A stretch of DNA of 64,000 bases from Pedobacter nutrimenti (GTDB lineage Bacteria; Bacteroidota; Bacteroidia; Sphingobacteriales; Sphingobacteriaceae). The position numbers and the translations under genes are program-made. The notes beneath the pieces are model-generated. The model saw only the letters and a program-made list of their open reading frames with translations. It did not search any database and had not been told where the DNA came from. Location of the stretch: the NCBI RefSeq assembly GCF_003208655.1, contig NZ_QKLU01000003.1:509745-573744 (forward strand). The letters run 5' to 3'. Positions 41,936 to 51,061 of the stretch are shown here, piece by piece; the first letter of the stretch is position 1; every line of letters begins with the position of its first letter.

Positions 41936-44809
41936 ATGATCCATCATAAACATAAAATTTTCCTGGTGGCCCTTGCGCTTGGACTTTGCCAGTACTTGCC
42001 TGGCCAGTCTCAGGTTAAAAGCGCAGCACCACATGTTAAAAACACTAAAACCCAGCAAAATGTAGATGCTGCCTTGCCTTTGAACCCGGCAGTGCGTACA
42101 GGAAAACTGGCAAATGGTTTTACTTATTACATACAAAAAAATAAAGAACCCAAGGACCGTGTAGTGCTGTACCTTGCCAATAAGGTAGGCTCTATTCTGG
42201 AAAACGATGAGCAACAGGGCCTGGCTCATTTTATGGAGCACATGAGTTTTAACGGGACAAAACATTTTCCGAAAAATGAACTGGTTAATTATCTGCAGAA
42301 ATCGGGGGTGCGTTTTGGGGCAGACATTAATGCCTATACCAGTTTTGATGAAACGGTGTACCAATTGCCACTGCCAACAGATAAACCAGAAATTTTAAAA
42401 AACGGTTTACAGATTATGCGCGACTGGGCGCAGGAGGCAAGCCTGGACCCTGAGGAGATCAATAAGGAACGTGGGGTAGTCCTGGAAGAAAAACGTTTGG
42501 GAAAAGGGGCTTCCGAACGGATGCAAAGGCAATTTCTACCCATGATCCTGAACAATTCCAGGTATGCTTCCCGTTTGCCTATTGGAAAAGAGGAGGTATT
42601 GCTGAACTTTAAACCTGAAGCAATTAAAAGTTATTACAAGGACTGGTACAGACCAAATTTGCAGGCCCTGATTGTGGTAGGTGATATCAATGTGGCAGAA
42701 ATAGAACAAATGATCCGGGCCAAGTTCTCAGACCTGAAAAATCCACTGAATGAAAAAGTAAGGACCAAATATAGCATTCCGCTTAGTGGAAAGAACCAGT
42801 TTATATCGGTAACGGATCCCGAAATGACAGCAACGGTATTACAGGTGATGATCAAACATCGTGAACCTGAATTGAAAACGGAAAGGGATTACCGGGCTTC
42901 CCTGGTCCGGGGATTGTTTAACCAGATGCTCAGTGACCGCTATACCGAATTATCCAGGCAGGCTGACCCGCCTTTTATACAGGGAGGAGCTTCCATTAGT
43001 GGTTTACTTGGTGGTCTGAATAGCTATGGTGCTACGGTAGTGGCCAAACCCGGAGAACTGGAAAAAGGTTTCAAAGCCCTTTGGAGGGAAACACGCCGGG
43101 TAGAAAAATTTGGTTTTACGGCCACTGAACTGGGCAGGGCCAAACAGAATTACCTGAGCAGTATGGAGGCTGCCCTGAAAGAAAGGGATAAAACGCCATC
43201 TGAAAACTATGTGCAGGAGTATCTTCAATATTTCTTAAACCAAACGGCTGCACCAGGTATTGTAAAAGAAAATGAACTGGTTGTCCGGCTGTTGCCTGGT
43301 ATTTCCCTACCAGAACTCAATGCGCTTAGTGCAGAATACATTAAAGACAGCAACCGGGATATTGTACTGATGGCACCAGAAAAGGATAAAGCCACATTGC
43401 CAGACCAGGCAAAGGTACTTGGCTGGCTGGAAAGTGTAAACCAGGAACCCATGGAAGCCTTTAAAGATGAGGTCAGTAAATTGCCATTGCTGGCTGTTAT
43501 ACCTAAAGCCGAAAAGATTTTTAAAGTGGAAAAAGACGACAAACTTGGCTTGCAAATTCTTAAGCTGAGCAATGGAGCTACAGTACTGCTTAAAAAAACA
43601 AATTTTAAAAATAACCAGATCCTGTTTAGCGCTTATGCAGAGGGTGGTTCTTCTTTATATACCGACGCCGATTTTCAAAGTGCCAATAATGCAGCCGGAG
43701 TAGTGGCCTCGGGAGGGGTGGGCAATTACAACGCCACGCAACTGGATAAATTCCTATCGGACAAACAAGTTGGACTTGGACCTTATATCGGTGACAGAAG
43801 CCAGGGATTGAGTGGCAGTTCGACATCAAAAGATCTGGAAACAGCCTTTAAACTGATTTATGGTTATTTTACAGAACCGCGTAAAGATGGGGACATTTTC
43901 AAAGGACTTATTGCCAATGCGAAAGCAGGCCTGGCCAATAGGGCAGATGATCCGGGAAAAGTGTTTAGTGATACGGTCAATGCCGTTTTAGGAAATTACA
44001 GTATCCGGCGTACGGGGCCAAGTATTGAAAAAATTGATCAGATCAGCCTGGACCGTTCTTTTGAAATTTATAAAGAAAGATTTGCCAATGCCTCTGCCTT
44101 CACTTTTTTCTTTGTAGGCAGTATAGAGGAAGAAAAAATTTTACCGCTGATTGAAAAATACCTCGCTTCTTTACCTGCAAATGGGGCAAAAACAGAAGCT
44201 AAAGATTTGAACATTCATATTCCTGCGGGTAAAATAACCAAAACTGTTTATAAAGGCACTGAGCAGAAGGCAACCGTCAGGCTGGTTTTTTCCGGTCCTT
44301 ATGAGTATAGTTATGAAAACAACCTGAAAATGGACGCCTTAAAAGAAGTATTGGAAATCCGTCTGCTGGAAAGGTTGCGTGAACAGGAAAGCGGGGTATA
44401 TTCTCCGGGTGCCTCCATTAGTGTAACCAAATATCCAAAGGAACGTTTTAGTTTAACCATTTCTTTTGGTTGTGCTCCCGAAAATACAGACCGCTTAATT
44501 GCTTCTGCAGTAGACGAGATCAATAAGCTAAAAAATGCAGGTCCCTTGCAGCAGAATATTGATAAATTTAAGGCAGAGGATAAAAGATCCAGAGAAGTAG
44601 AACTGAAAACGAATGATTTCTGGTTGGGCTATCTGGTTGGCCAGTATGCCAACAAGGAAAAATTAAGTCAACTGGATAACTACGATGCTGCTTTAAATAA
44701 AATTACCGTTTCCAGTCTGAAAGAAACGGCGAATAAATTTATAAAAGACGACAATTACATCCGTTTGGTCTTATTGCCTCAGCAGGGCCAAAAAGCCGCA
44801 GGCAAATAG
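41936..44809 (+). CDS. M16 (pitrilysin/PqqL-like) zinc peptidase
   Basis: A 957-residue tandem M16 protein with signal peptide (MIHHKHKIFLVALALGLCQYLPGQS). The N-terminal half carries the inverted zinc motif His98-Phe-Met-Glu101-His102 (GLAHFMEHMSFNGT) and the downstream Glu region EEINKERGVVLEEKRLGKG. The second half (about residues 550-940) has the same fold without the zinc motif, forming the closed clamshell. Such periplasmic enzymes digest small peptides. It ends in a strong terminator. Neighbouring genes give no hint of a specific substrate. Confidence 0.94.
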   Translation: MIHHKHKIFLVALALGLCQYLPGQSQVKSAAPHVKNTKTQQNVDAALPLNPAVRTGKLANGFTYYIQKNKEPKDRVVLYLANKVGSILENDEQQGLAHFMEHMSFNGTKHFPKNELVNYLQKSGVRFGADINAYTSFDETVYQLPLPTDKPEILKNGLQIMRDWAQEASLDPEEINKERGVVLEEKRLGKGASERMQRQFLPMILNNSRYASRLPIGKEEVLLNFKPEAIKSYYKDWYRPNLQALIVVGDINVAEIEQMIRAKFSDLKNPLNEKVRTKYSIPLSGKNQFISVTDPEMTATVLQVMIKHREPELKTERDYRASLVRGLFNQMLSDRYTELSRQADPPFIQGGASISGLLGGLNSYGATVVAKPGELEKGFKALWRETRRVEKFGFTATELGRAKQNYLSSMEAALKERDKTPSENYVQEYLQYFLNQTAAPGIVKENELVVRLLPGISLPELNALSAEYIKDSNRDIVLMAPEKDKATLPDQAKVLGWLESVNQEPMEAFKDEVSKLPLLAVIPKAEKIFKVEKDDKLGLQILKLSNGATVLLKKTNFKNNQILFSAYAEGGSSLYTDADFQSANNAAGVVASGGVGNYNATQLDKFLSDKQVGLGPYIGDRSQGLSGSSTSKDLETAFKLIYGYFTEPRKDGDIFKGLIANAKAGLANRADDPGKVFSDTVNAVLGNYSIRRTGPSIEKIDQISLDRSFEIYKERFANASAFTFFFVGSIEEEKILPLIEKYLASLPANGAKTEAKDLNIHIPAGKITKTVYKGTEQKATVRLVFSGPYEYSYENNLKMDALKEVLEIRLLERLREQESGVYSPGASISVTKYPKERFSLTISFGCAPENTDRLIASAVDEINKLKNAGPLQQNIDKFKAEDKRSREVELKTNDFWLGYLVGQYANKEKLSQLDNYDAALNKITVSSLKETANKFIKDDNYIRLVLLPQQGQKAAGK

Positions 44810-44831
44810 TACCGACTAAAATGACTTAGCG

Positions 44832-44864
44832 CCCGGACATTTCAGTTATAGTGTCCGGGTTTTT
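44832..44864 (+). terminator. Intrinsic terminator after M16 gene
   Basis: CCCGGACA and TGTCCGGG form an 8-bp stem with a 12-nt loop followed by TTTTT on the plus strand, 23 bases after the M16 stop. Confidence 0.85.
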
Positions 44865-45135
44865 AATATTCTACAAATTGCTCGTCGGGATAACACCAGA
44901 GCCAGCGTTCTGTGGGTTCCGCCGAGGCTACCACAGGGTGGTGACTTTGCTGATAATGCTGGGTCATGTGCTGCTTAGGGGAGTCGTCGCAGCATAAAGT
45001 GGCGCCACAGGTTTGACAGGTCCGCAGGTGTACCCAGCTGCCATGCTCCTTTACGCATTCTTCACAAACATATGCTTCGCTTACCTTTACTGAAGTGATA
45101 CCGGCCAGGTGCCGGCAAATTTGCTCCGTTGCCAT
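44863..45135 (-). CDS. UBP-type zinc-finger protein, 90 aa
   Basis: A 90-residue protein made of a single zf-UBP domain: ICRHLAGITSV, then YVCEECVKEHGSWVHLRTCQTCGATLCCDDSPKQHMTQHYQQSHHPVVASAEPTERWLWCYPDE. The Cys/His pattern (C-x-H, CxxC, CxxC, His-x-His cluster) can bind two or three zinc ions. In eukaryotes the domain binds the C-terminus of free ubiquitin; stand-alone bacterial versions are known but unassigned. ATG at 45135 fits the domain start; the upstream extension of the frame overlaps the previous gene. It is 10 bases after a small acidic gene and probably cotranscribed. Confidence 0.88.
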   Translation of the reverse strand: MATEQICRHLAGITSVKVSEAYVCEECVKEHGSWVHLRTCQTCGATLCCDDSPKQHMTQHYQQSHHPVVASAEPTERWLWCYPDEQFVEY

Positions 45136-45145
45136 AAAGTTCAGA

Positions 45146-45385
45146 TTAGTTTTTTTTATCATCCTTAGCTCCAGATGTCGGAGGAGGATTATCCAGTCCA
45201 AGAGTGAAGGAACTTTCTGAGGCCCTAAAGGCCTGATTCAGCAAATCTGTATCTGCTTCTTCATTTTCCGTTTCTTCAAATCGTTCGTCCAAACCAATGG
45301 AATGAATGTCTTTCTGACTTTGTTGATCATCGGCTTCTGCATTTGTCGAATCATCGGGGGCAAGGTTATCTTCTGGAGTTATCAT
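45146..45385 (-). CDS. Small acidic hypothetical protein, 79 aa
   Basis: A 79-residue protein rich in Asp, Glu, Ser and Asn, with no hydrophobic core and low complexity, so likely disordered. It starts with a good ATG and is followed after 10 bases by the UBP zinc-finger gene, suggesting a two-gene unit. No family is recognised; composition unlike random translation is the main support for coding. Confidence 0.5.
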   Translation of the reverse strand: MITPEDNLAPDDSTNAEADDQQSQKDIHSIGLDERFEETENEEADTDLLNQAFRASESSFTLGLDNPPPTSGAKDDKKN

Positions 45386-45512
45386 CGTGTTTTTATTTAG
45401 CTTAACAATTCTGAGGGCCAGATGTTTGAGCTGATTTTTTTAAAAAGGATAGAAAACTTTTCCCCAGGGTTGCTGTTGTAAAACGGAGCCCATTTATGAA
45501 AATCAGGGTTTT

Positions 45513-46154
45513 ATGGAAAACTTAAAATCAAAAAAGGTTGCCCTTGTTGTTGCCCATCCGGACGATGAAACCCTGTGGGCAGGAGGCACAATAATGGCAC
45601 ATACTGAATGGGATTGTTTTGTGGCTTGTCTTTGCCGTCAAAGTGATCCCGACCGGGCCCCGAAATTTTATAAGGTTTTGGAAAGCTTAGGGGCAACAGG
45701 TGCAATGGCCAATCTGGATGATGGACCTGAACAAAAACCACTAAATGAAAAAGAACTGGACGCGGCGATTTTGAAACTTTTGCCGGAGCATCAGGTTGAC
45801 CTATTGCTCAGTCATGATCCGGGCGGAGAATATACAAGGCATCTGCGACATGAAGAAATTGGCGCTGCTGTGATCCGTTTGTGGGAGAAACAACTGCTTG
45901 TTGCATCAGAACTCTGGACTTTTGCCTATGAAGATGGAAAACGGTCCTATTTACCCAAAGCGGTACAAGGAGCTGATGTTTATTTTAAGTTGCCGGTGGT
46001 TCTATGGGAAAAAAAATACCATCTGATGAATGAGTTGTATGGTTTTCATGCAGATGGCTGGGAGGCACAGACGACGCCGGAAACCGAGGCTTTCAGAAGG
46101 TTTTTAAACCCACAGCAGGCAATGGAATGGCTTTACCAAAGAAAGGTATTATGA
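45513..46154 (+). CDS. PIG-L/LmbE-family zinc deacetylase
   Basis: A 213-residue N-acetylglucosaminyl deacetylase-like enzyme. The zinc motif AHPDDE is at residues 14-19 (VVAHPDDETLWAGGTIMAH), with a second set HDPGGEYTRHLRHEEIG containing the HxxH ligand. PIG-L proteins remove acetyl from GlcNAc groups of glycolipids or small thiols such as bacillithiol and mycothiol. It is the first gene of a three-gene cassette; its stop overlaps the start of the glycosyltransferase by an ATGA, implying translational coupling. Confidence 0.92.
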   Translation: MENLKSKKVALVVAHPDDETLWAGGTIMAHTEWDCFVACLCRQSDPDRAPKFYKVLESLGATGAMANLDDGPEQKPLNEKELDAAILKLLPEHQVDLLLSHDPGGEYTRHLRHEEIGAAVIRLWEKQLLVASELWTFAYEDGKRSYLPKAVQGADVYFKLPVVLWEKKYHLMNELYGFHADGWEAQTTPETEAFRRFLNPQQAMEWLYQRKVL

Positions 46155-47293
46155 AAGTATTGCTGTTATATGATTACCCGCCCTCTCCAAGCGGACTGGC
46201 CACACAGGGAGATTTACTCTATAGGGGCCTGTTGGAATTAGGGGTAGAGGTACATGCGGTGCACCAAGAGTCGGAGCTGGAAAAAGAATGGTATTACAGG
46301 TGGTTTAAACCAGATGTAGTGGTCGGGGTAGGCTACTGGGGACATGTTCCTGAAATTGTCCTGCATCCCCAACGGAATGGTATGTTGGCCGTTCCCTGGT
46401 TGGTGGCAGATGGGTACATTGCCAATTACCAGGAAGTACTCAATGCGCTTCCCCTGATTCTGGTGACTTCCAATTGGGTAAAGGAAATGTATGTGAGGGA
46501 TGGAATTGACGCTGCGAATATTGAGGTATTGCCAGTAGGCTGTGATACAGATGCATTTTTGCCATTATCAAAAGAACATCCAAAAGTACAGGCCGTAAGA
46601 AAAACCCTGGGTGTGGCCCCTGAAGAATTGCTGATCCTGACCATGGGCGGAGACGCAGCCTCCAAGGGTGGTAGAGAAGTGATGCAGGCACTTGCCGCCA
46701 TACAGGAGCCTGTTCCAAAATGGAAATATGTTTGTAAGGTATGGCCTCAGCCCAGAACAGCTAAACAAAATCTTTCCGACCAGGAACTGGCACAATCACT
46801 TGGTATTGCTGATCGGGTACATTTTGCCACCAGCATCATTTCAAGAAATTTTGTACCCTACCTTTTAGCTGCATGTGATGTTTATGCCGCGCCTTCCCGT
46901 TTGGAGGGTTTTGGTATGCTCCAGGTAGAGGCAGGGGCTTGCGGGAAACCGGTAATCGGCATCCGTGCGATGGGGATGCTGGACACCATGCTGGAAGGAA
47001 AAACTGCTTTTCTGGCTGGTGTTGCCGAAAAAATTGTGGTTAATGAAGTTGTACTGGGCCCTGAAAGTGGTTATGAGGAAAACCGGAAGCTGATTTTTGA
47101 TGTACCCAGAACCGTAGATTACCGGGCCGACTTTACCGATATTAAAACGGCAATGGTACAATTGCTTCAGCAAAAAATACTAAGGGAGGAAATGGGGGCA
47201 GCAGCCAGAGCGCATGTAAAGGCACATTTTGACTACAGGGTGGTTGCAGCCCGTTTTAAAGAGATCGTGCAAAGAAAACTAAACATTCAATAA
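46151..47293 (+). CDS. Glycosyltransferase family 4-like
   Basis: About 381 residues with the GT-B layout: an N-terminal half starting LLLYDYPPSPSGLATQGDLLYRGLLELG and a C-terminal half with ILTMGGDAASKGGREVMQALAAIQE, VHFATSIISRNFVPYLLAACDVYAAPSRLEGFGMLQVEAGACGKPVIGIRAMGM, which has the EGFG..EA(x)ACGxPV nucleotide-sugar-binding pattern of GT4. It transfers a sugar from a nucleotide donor to an unknown acceptor in the cytoplasm. The ATGA overlap with the deacetylase supports a common pathway, perhaps making a deacetylated amino-sugar conjugate such as a thiol cofactor (compare BshA/BshB), which is inference. Confidence 0.9.
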   Translation: MKVLLLYDYPPSPSGLATQGDLLYRGLLELGVEVHAVHQESELEKEWYYRWFKPDVVVGVGYWGHVPEIVLHPQRNGMLAVPWLVADGYIANYQEVLNALPLILVTSNWVKEMYVRDGIDAANIEVLPVGCDTDAFLPLSKEHPKVQAVRKTLGVAPEELLILTMGGDAASKGGREVMQALAAIQEPVPKWKYVCKVWPQPRTAKQNLSDQELAQSLGIADRVHFATSIISRNFVPYLLAACDVYAAPSRLEGFGMLQVEAGACGKPVIGIRAMGMLDTMLEGKTAFLAGVAEKIVVNEVVLGPESGYEENRKLIFDVPRTVDYRADFTDIKTAMVQLLQQKILREEMGAAARAHVKAHFDYRVVAARFKEIVQRKLNIQ

Positions 47294-47302
47294 ATTCAGA
47301 TC

Positions 47303-48475
47303 ATGGAAGCAAGGGATTGGAAAGAAATAGAACAAGCAAGACAGGCGGCATTGGAGGTTTTAAGACATAATGCAAAGGGGCCTTTTCATGGCCTCCCCCG
47401 TACAGCCGGTTGGGGCTACCCTGAACCCTATACCCGAGATCTAATGCTGGCTCTTTTAGGAATTGGGGTTTCAGGGGATGAGGCATTGCTGGAAGTGATG
47501 CGCAAAACGCTAAACTGCCTGGCAGAGCACCAGTCACCAAGGGGACATATTCCCTCATTGGTGCATGATGCGGATGACCGCGGAGCAAGTGATACCACGC
47601 CGCTGTTTTTATTAGGCACCGGAATTTTTCGCAGAATTACCGGAGAGTGGGATTTTCTGGAGGCGGCTGTTGGTAAGGCCTTGCGTTGGATGGAATACCA
47701 GAGCCCCTCTGATCATTATCTGGTGGCCCAGCTGCCCACCAGTGATTGGAGAGATGAGCAATGGGTGTTGGGTTATGGTCTTTTTGTAAACACATTGGTT
47801 TACAGTTATCTGCGGATACTGGGGGATAATGAACGCGCGGCAAGGATGAAAGAAGACATGCATCATTTTACCATAACGGCTAAAGTGATCCATCACCATG
47901 TTCATGAAGGTCTGGTGGTAAAAAACAAACCTTACTATGCTTTATGGTCTTATAAAGTATATAGCAGCGAACGTTTTGACCTGCTGGGTAATAGTCTGGC
48001 CATTTTGTCGGGATTGGCTCCTTCGGGCCGCGCAGAAAAAATGGTGGCCTGGATAGAAGAAGAAACTGCCGGAATGAGAAATAGAGGGGAATTGGCCATT
48101 GACTTGTCTCCTAATTTTTTTCCTTTTATTCTTCCCGGACAACCGGACTGGATTGACCGGTACAAAGATTTTAACCTGCCAGGAGAATACCACAATGGTG
48201 GCATCTGGCCATTTATTTCTGGAATACATATAGCAGCATTGGTTGCAGCAGGAAAACAACAGCTGGCTTTGGAAAAATTGTTTATTCTGACGGACCTGAT
48301 CAAAAAATCGGTAAATCCGGAACTTGAATACGGTTTCAATGAATGGTACAAGGCACAAGACGGAACACCCAGGGGCCAGGACTGGCAAACCTGGTCTGCA
48401 GCACTTTATATATATGCTGCAGACTGTGTAGAGAAAAAGCATACTGCTTTTTTTGAAAGGGCTACAGAAAATTAA
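47303..48475 (+). CDS. Six-hairpin glycoside hydrolase-like protein (GH100/amylo-1,6-glucosidase-like)
   Basis: A 390-residue cytoplasmic (alpha/alpha)6-barrel protein without signal peptide. Features: PRTAGWGYPEPYTRDLMLALLG near the N-terminus, TSDWRDEQWVLGYGLFVNTLVYSYLRILG in the middle with the putative catalytic Asp, and FNLPGEYHNGGIWPFISGIHIAALVAAGK followed by EWYKAQDGTPRGQDWQTWSAALYIYA, the pattern of neutral invertases (GH100) and amylo-1,6-glucosidases. It starts 9 bases after the glycosyltransferase. Its stop codon overlaps that of the convergent histidine kinase. Substrate is unresolved. Confidence 0.82.
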   Translation: MEARDWKEIEQARQAALEVLRHNAKGPFHGLPRTAGWGYPEPYTRDLMLALLGIGVSGDEALLEVMRKTLNCLAEHQSPRGHIPSLVHDADDRGASDTTPLFLLGTGIFRRITGEWDFLEAAVGKALRWMEYQSPSDHYLVAQLPTSDWRDEQWVLGYGLFVNTLVYSYLRILGDNERAARMKEDMHHFTITAKVIHHHVHEGLVVKNKPYYALWSYKVYSSERFDLLGNSLAILSGLAPSGRAEKMVAWIEEETAGMRNRGELAIDLSPNFFPFILPGQPDWIDRYKDFNLPGEYHNGGIWPFISGIHIAALVAAGKQQLALEKLFILTDLIKKSVNPELEYGFNEWYKAQDGTPRGQDWQTWSAALYIYAADCVEKKHTAFFERATEN

Positions 48476-51003
48476 GCCAGGGGTAAGGTAAAATAAAAAG
48501 TGGAACCTTGTCCTGCTTTACTTTCCACACCAATTTCTCCGTGGTGGCGGCGGATGATTTCTGCACAGAGGTATAAACCAATTCCAAACCCCGATATGGT
48601 TTTGGTTTCCAGGTTCTCGACCCTGTAAAAACGCTGAAAAAGTTTTTTACTGTCTTGTTCATCAATGCCAATGCCCTGGTCTTTGACGCAAACTTTTAAG
48701 GCCTGGCCTTCCTGTGTACAGCTCAGCTCTATGTCTTTGCCCTGAGGGGAGTATTTAATGGCATTGCTTAAAAAATTGTTAATCACCTGTCCGATTTTAT
48801 CTCTATCGGCCTCAGGTCTGAAATGCGGAAAATCGAAGACTTTGATCTTATGGCTGGTGTGGGTCATGGCAATTTCATCTGCAATTTCATGGACCAATTC
48901 GGAAAAATCAAAGGCATGTTTGTTGAGTTGTATTTTTCCTGTATCCAGACGGCCTACATTTAAAAAGCCATTGATCATCGCTGTCATTCTTTTGACCTGC
49001 GTATTGGCCTTATCCAATGCCCCAGTGGCAAAAGTATCCTCATTTTTCTGTGACTTGGCCATTAGCAGTTGAATGTAACCTTTAAGAGAAGTCAGTGGCG
49101 TTTTGAGTTCATGGCTAACCATTGCAATAAAATCGTTTTTTCGGATTTCATCCAGTTTCTGTTCAGTTATGTCCACCAGGGTACCCATTACATAAGTCCG
49201 TTTGCTTTTATCCAGGTAGGCTTTTCCACTTGTCCGGAGCCATTTAGCCGGTGTTTCGTCCAGGGGATTGATCATATATTCCTCATTAAAGGAACCTTGC
49301 TGGGAATCAATGATTTCTCCTATAGCGCTTTCCATTTGTTCCCGGTATTCTGCTGCAATAAGGTCCATGGCCTGCGAAAAACTAAGCTGCCTCTCTTCAG
49401 GAATACCGTGGATCAGTTTCCCCCGGTCTGAGATCATGAGTTCATTGGAATGCGGATAAACACTCCAAATGGCAATACCCGCATCTTCTATCGCCATTCT
49501 GAGCGTATCTTTAGATTGTTCCAGCTCATGGAGGGTATTGCGAAGATCTTCATGGGTGGAAGCGAGCTCTTCATTAATGGTCATGAGTTCTTCATTGGCA
49601 GCAGCGAGTTCTTCTACTGTTGTGCTCAACTCTTCATTTAAGCTCTGTTGCTCTTCTTCGCTTTCTTCCAATGCTTTTCTGGAATGAACAATTTCGGTAA
49701 TGTCATTAACCGTTGCCATTATGGCTTCGACCTCTCCATTAAGGTCAAACATTGGACTGTATTTAAAGTCTACATAATAATTTTTGAAACCTTCGGGAGT
49801 AGAAATTTCTACTTCAATTTCTGAAATGGATACCGTTTCGCCAGTATTAAATACACTTTCCAACATTTTGGGAAAAGGCTGATCCTCCAGTTCAGGAAAT
49901 TCACTCATCAGCGATTTACCCAAAATTTGCGCAGCTGAACGGTTCCAAATGTCATACATAGGCTGATTGGCCATTTCCACGATCAAATCACGTCCACGGA
50001 GAATGGTCATCCCAACAGGAGCAGTCATAATCAGGTTCTGCAGTTTACGTTCGCTCTCCTGAATTTGTCTGCGGATTTGAATTTGTTCGGTAATTTCATT
50101 GGCCACAACCATAATGCTGTTGGTTGTACCCAATTCATCCTTTAATGGATGGTAAACAAAATTAAAATAGGCTTCCTCTGTACGGCTGTTTCTTTCCAGC
50201 ATAACCTTTGCCTCACTTCCATAATAAGGATTGCCACTAACGCGCACTTGCTCCAGAAGCTGCAGATAGGGCTGGCCTTTGAGTTCCGGAAGGGCTTCAT
50301 GTAAAGGAAGTCCGATAACTTTTTTGTCTTTTCCCCACACTTTCAATAGCTGATCATTGGCAGATTCTACAAACAAATCTTTGCCGGTCAGAATGCCAAT
50401 GGCCACCGGAGCCTCAGAAATGAGGTGGCTGGTTTTATATTCGCTTTCGGCCAGTCTGGCCTTTGTGCGGTTTTGATTTTCTGCTTCTTCTATTGCCGAA
50501 AGACGCAGTTCAATTCCATCCATGACCACCCGGGCCAGACCCTTCAGAATTTCCTTGTTCTGATCTGAAAAGTCTCTTGTTTTTTTGTCGACAATACAAA
50601 GTGTGCCAATTAAAAAACCGTCGTGTGTAACCAAAGGGGCACCCGCGTAGAATTTTAAACCAAATTCTCCGGCAACCAGCGGATTGCTCAGTAAGCATGG
50701 CTCCTGGGGTGCATTTTCAAAAACAGTAAGCTCAGGTTGCAATATGGCAAGGGAACAAAGGCTGCGTCCCCTGGGGGTATGCCTCGCATCGCCCATGCCG
50801 ACATTGGCCTTAAAAAAGACCCGGTCGGAGTCTACAAGGGAAATTAAGGCAATGGGGGTATTAAAAATCTGTGCCGCCAGTTTGGCTATATGGTTAAAAG
50901 TGTCTTCAGAAGGGGTGTCCAGTATCTTATACCTTTTAAGGACGGCTACGCGTTGCTGATCATTTTCTGGAATAATATTAATCCCAAAAGTATTCTCCAT
51001 CAA
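48472..51003 (-). CDS. Soluble GAF-PAS-PAS-PAS sensor histidine kinase
   Basis: An 843-residue kinase without membrane segments. Order: GAF (about residues 20-165; FYAGAPLVTHDGFLIGTLCIVDKKTRDFS), two PAS domains (to about 430), a long coiled coil (EEQQSLNEELSTTVEELAAANEELMTINEEL), a third PAS (about 490-610), HisKA with phosphoacceptor His631 (MVSHELKTPLTSLKGYIQLL) and a HATPase domain (NFLSNAIKYSP, DQGIGID, GFGIGLYLCAEIIRRHHGEI). No receiver domain or partner gene is adjacent, so it is an orphan kinase. Signal unknown. Confidence 0.94.
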   Translation of the reverse strand: MMENTFGINIIPENDQQRVAVLKRYKILDTPSEDTFNHIAKLAAQIFNTPIALISLVDSDRVFFKANVGMGDARHTPRGRSLCSLAILQPELTVFENAPQEPCLLSNPLVAGEFGLKFYAGAPLVTHDGFLIGTLCIVDKKTRDFSDQNKEILKGLARVVMDGIELRLSAIEEAENQNRTKARLAESEYKTSHLISEAPVAIGILTGKDLFVESANDQLLKVWGKDKKVIGLPLHEALPELKGQPYLQLLEQVRVSGNPYYGSEAKVMLERNSRTEEAYFNFVYHPLKDELGTTNSIMVVANEITEQIQIRRQIQESERKLQNLIMTAPVGMTILRGRDLIVEMANQPMYDIWNRSAAQILGKSLMSEFPELEDQPFPKMLESVFNTGETVSISEIEVEISTPEGFKNYYVDFKYSPMFDLNGEVEAIMATVNDITEIVHSRKALEESEEEQQSLNEELSTTVEELAAANEELMTINEELASTHEDLRNTLHELEQSKDTLRMAIEDAGIAIWSVYPHSNELMISDRGKLIHGIPEERQLSFSQAMDLIAAEYREQMESAIGEIIDSQQGSFNEEYMINPLDETPAKWLRTSGKAYLDKSKRTYVMGTLVDITEQKLDEIRKNDFIAMVSHELKTPLTSLKGYIQLLMAKSQKNEDTFATGALDKANTQVKRMTAMINGFLNVGRLDTGKIQLNKHAFDFSELVHEIADEIAMTHTSHKIKVFDFPHFRPEADRDKIGQVINNFLSNAIKYSPQGKDIELSCTQEGQALKVCVKDQGIGIDEQDSKKLFQRFYRVENLETKTISGFGIGLYLCAEIIRRHHGEIGVESKAGQGSTFYFTLPLA

Positions 51004-51061
51004 TTTAAATTTGATTTATAGCTTCATTGCAAATAACGCCTTAAATATATAGTAAAATCCC

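Noticed and set aside
41924..42364. 146-codon minus-strand ORF
   Set aside because: Antisense to the N-terminal half of the M16 peptidase, including its zinc motif; a shadow frame.
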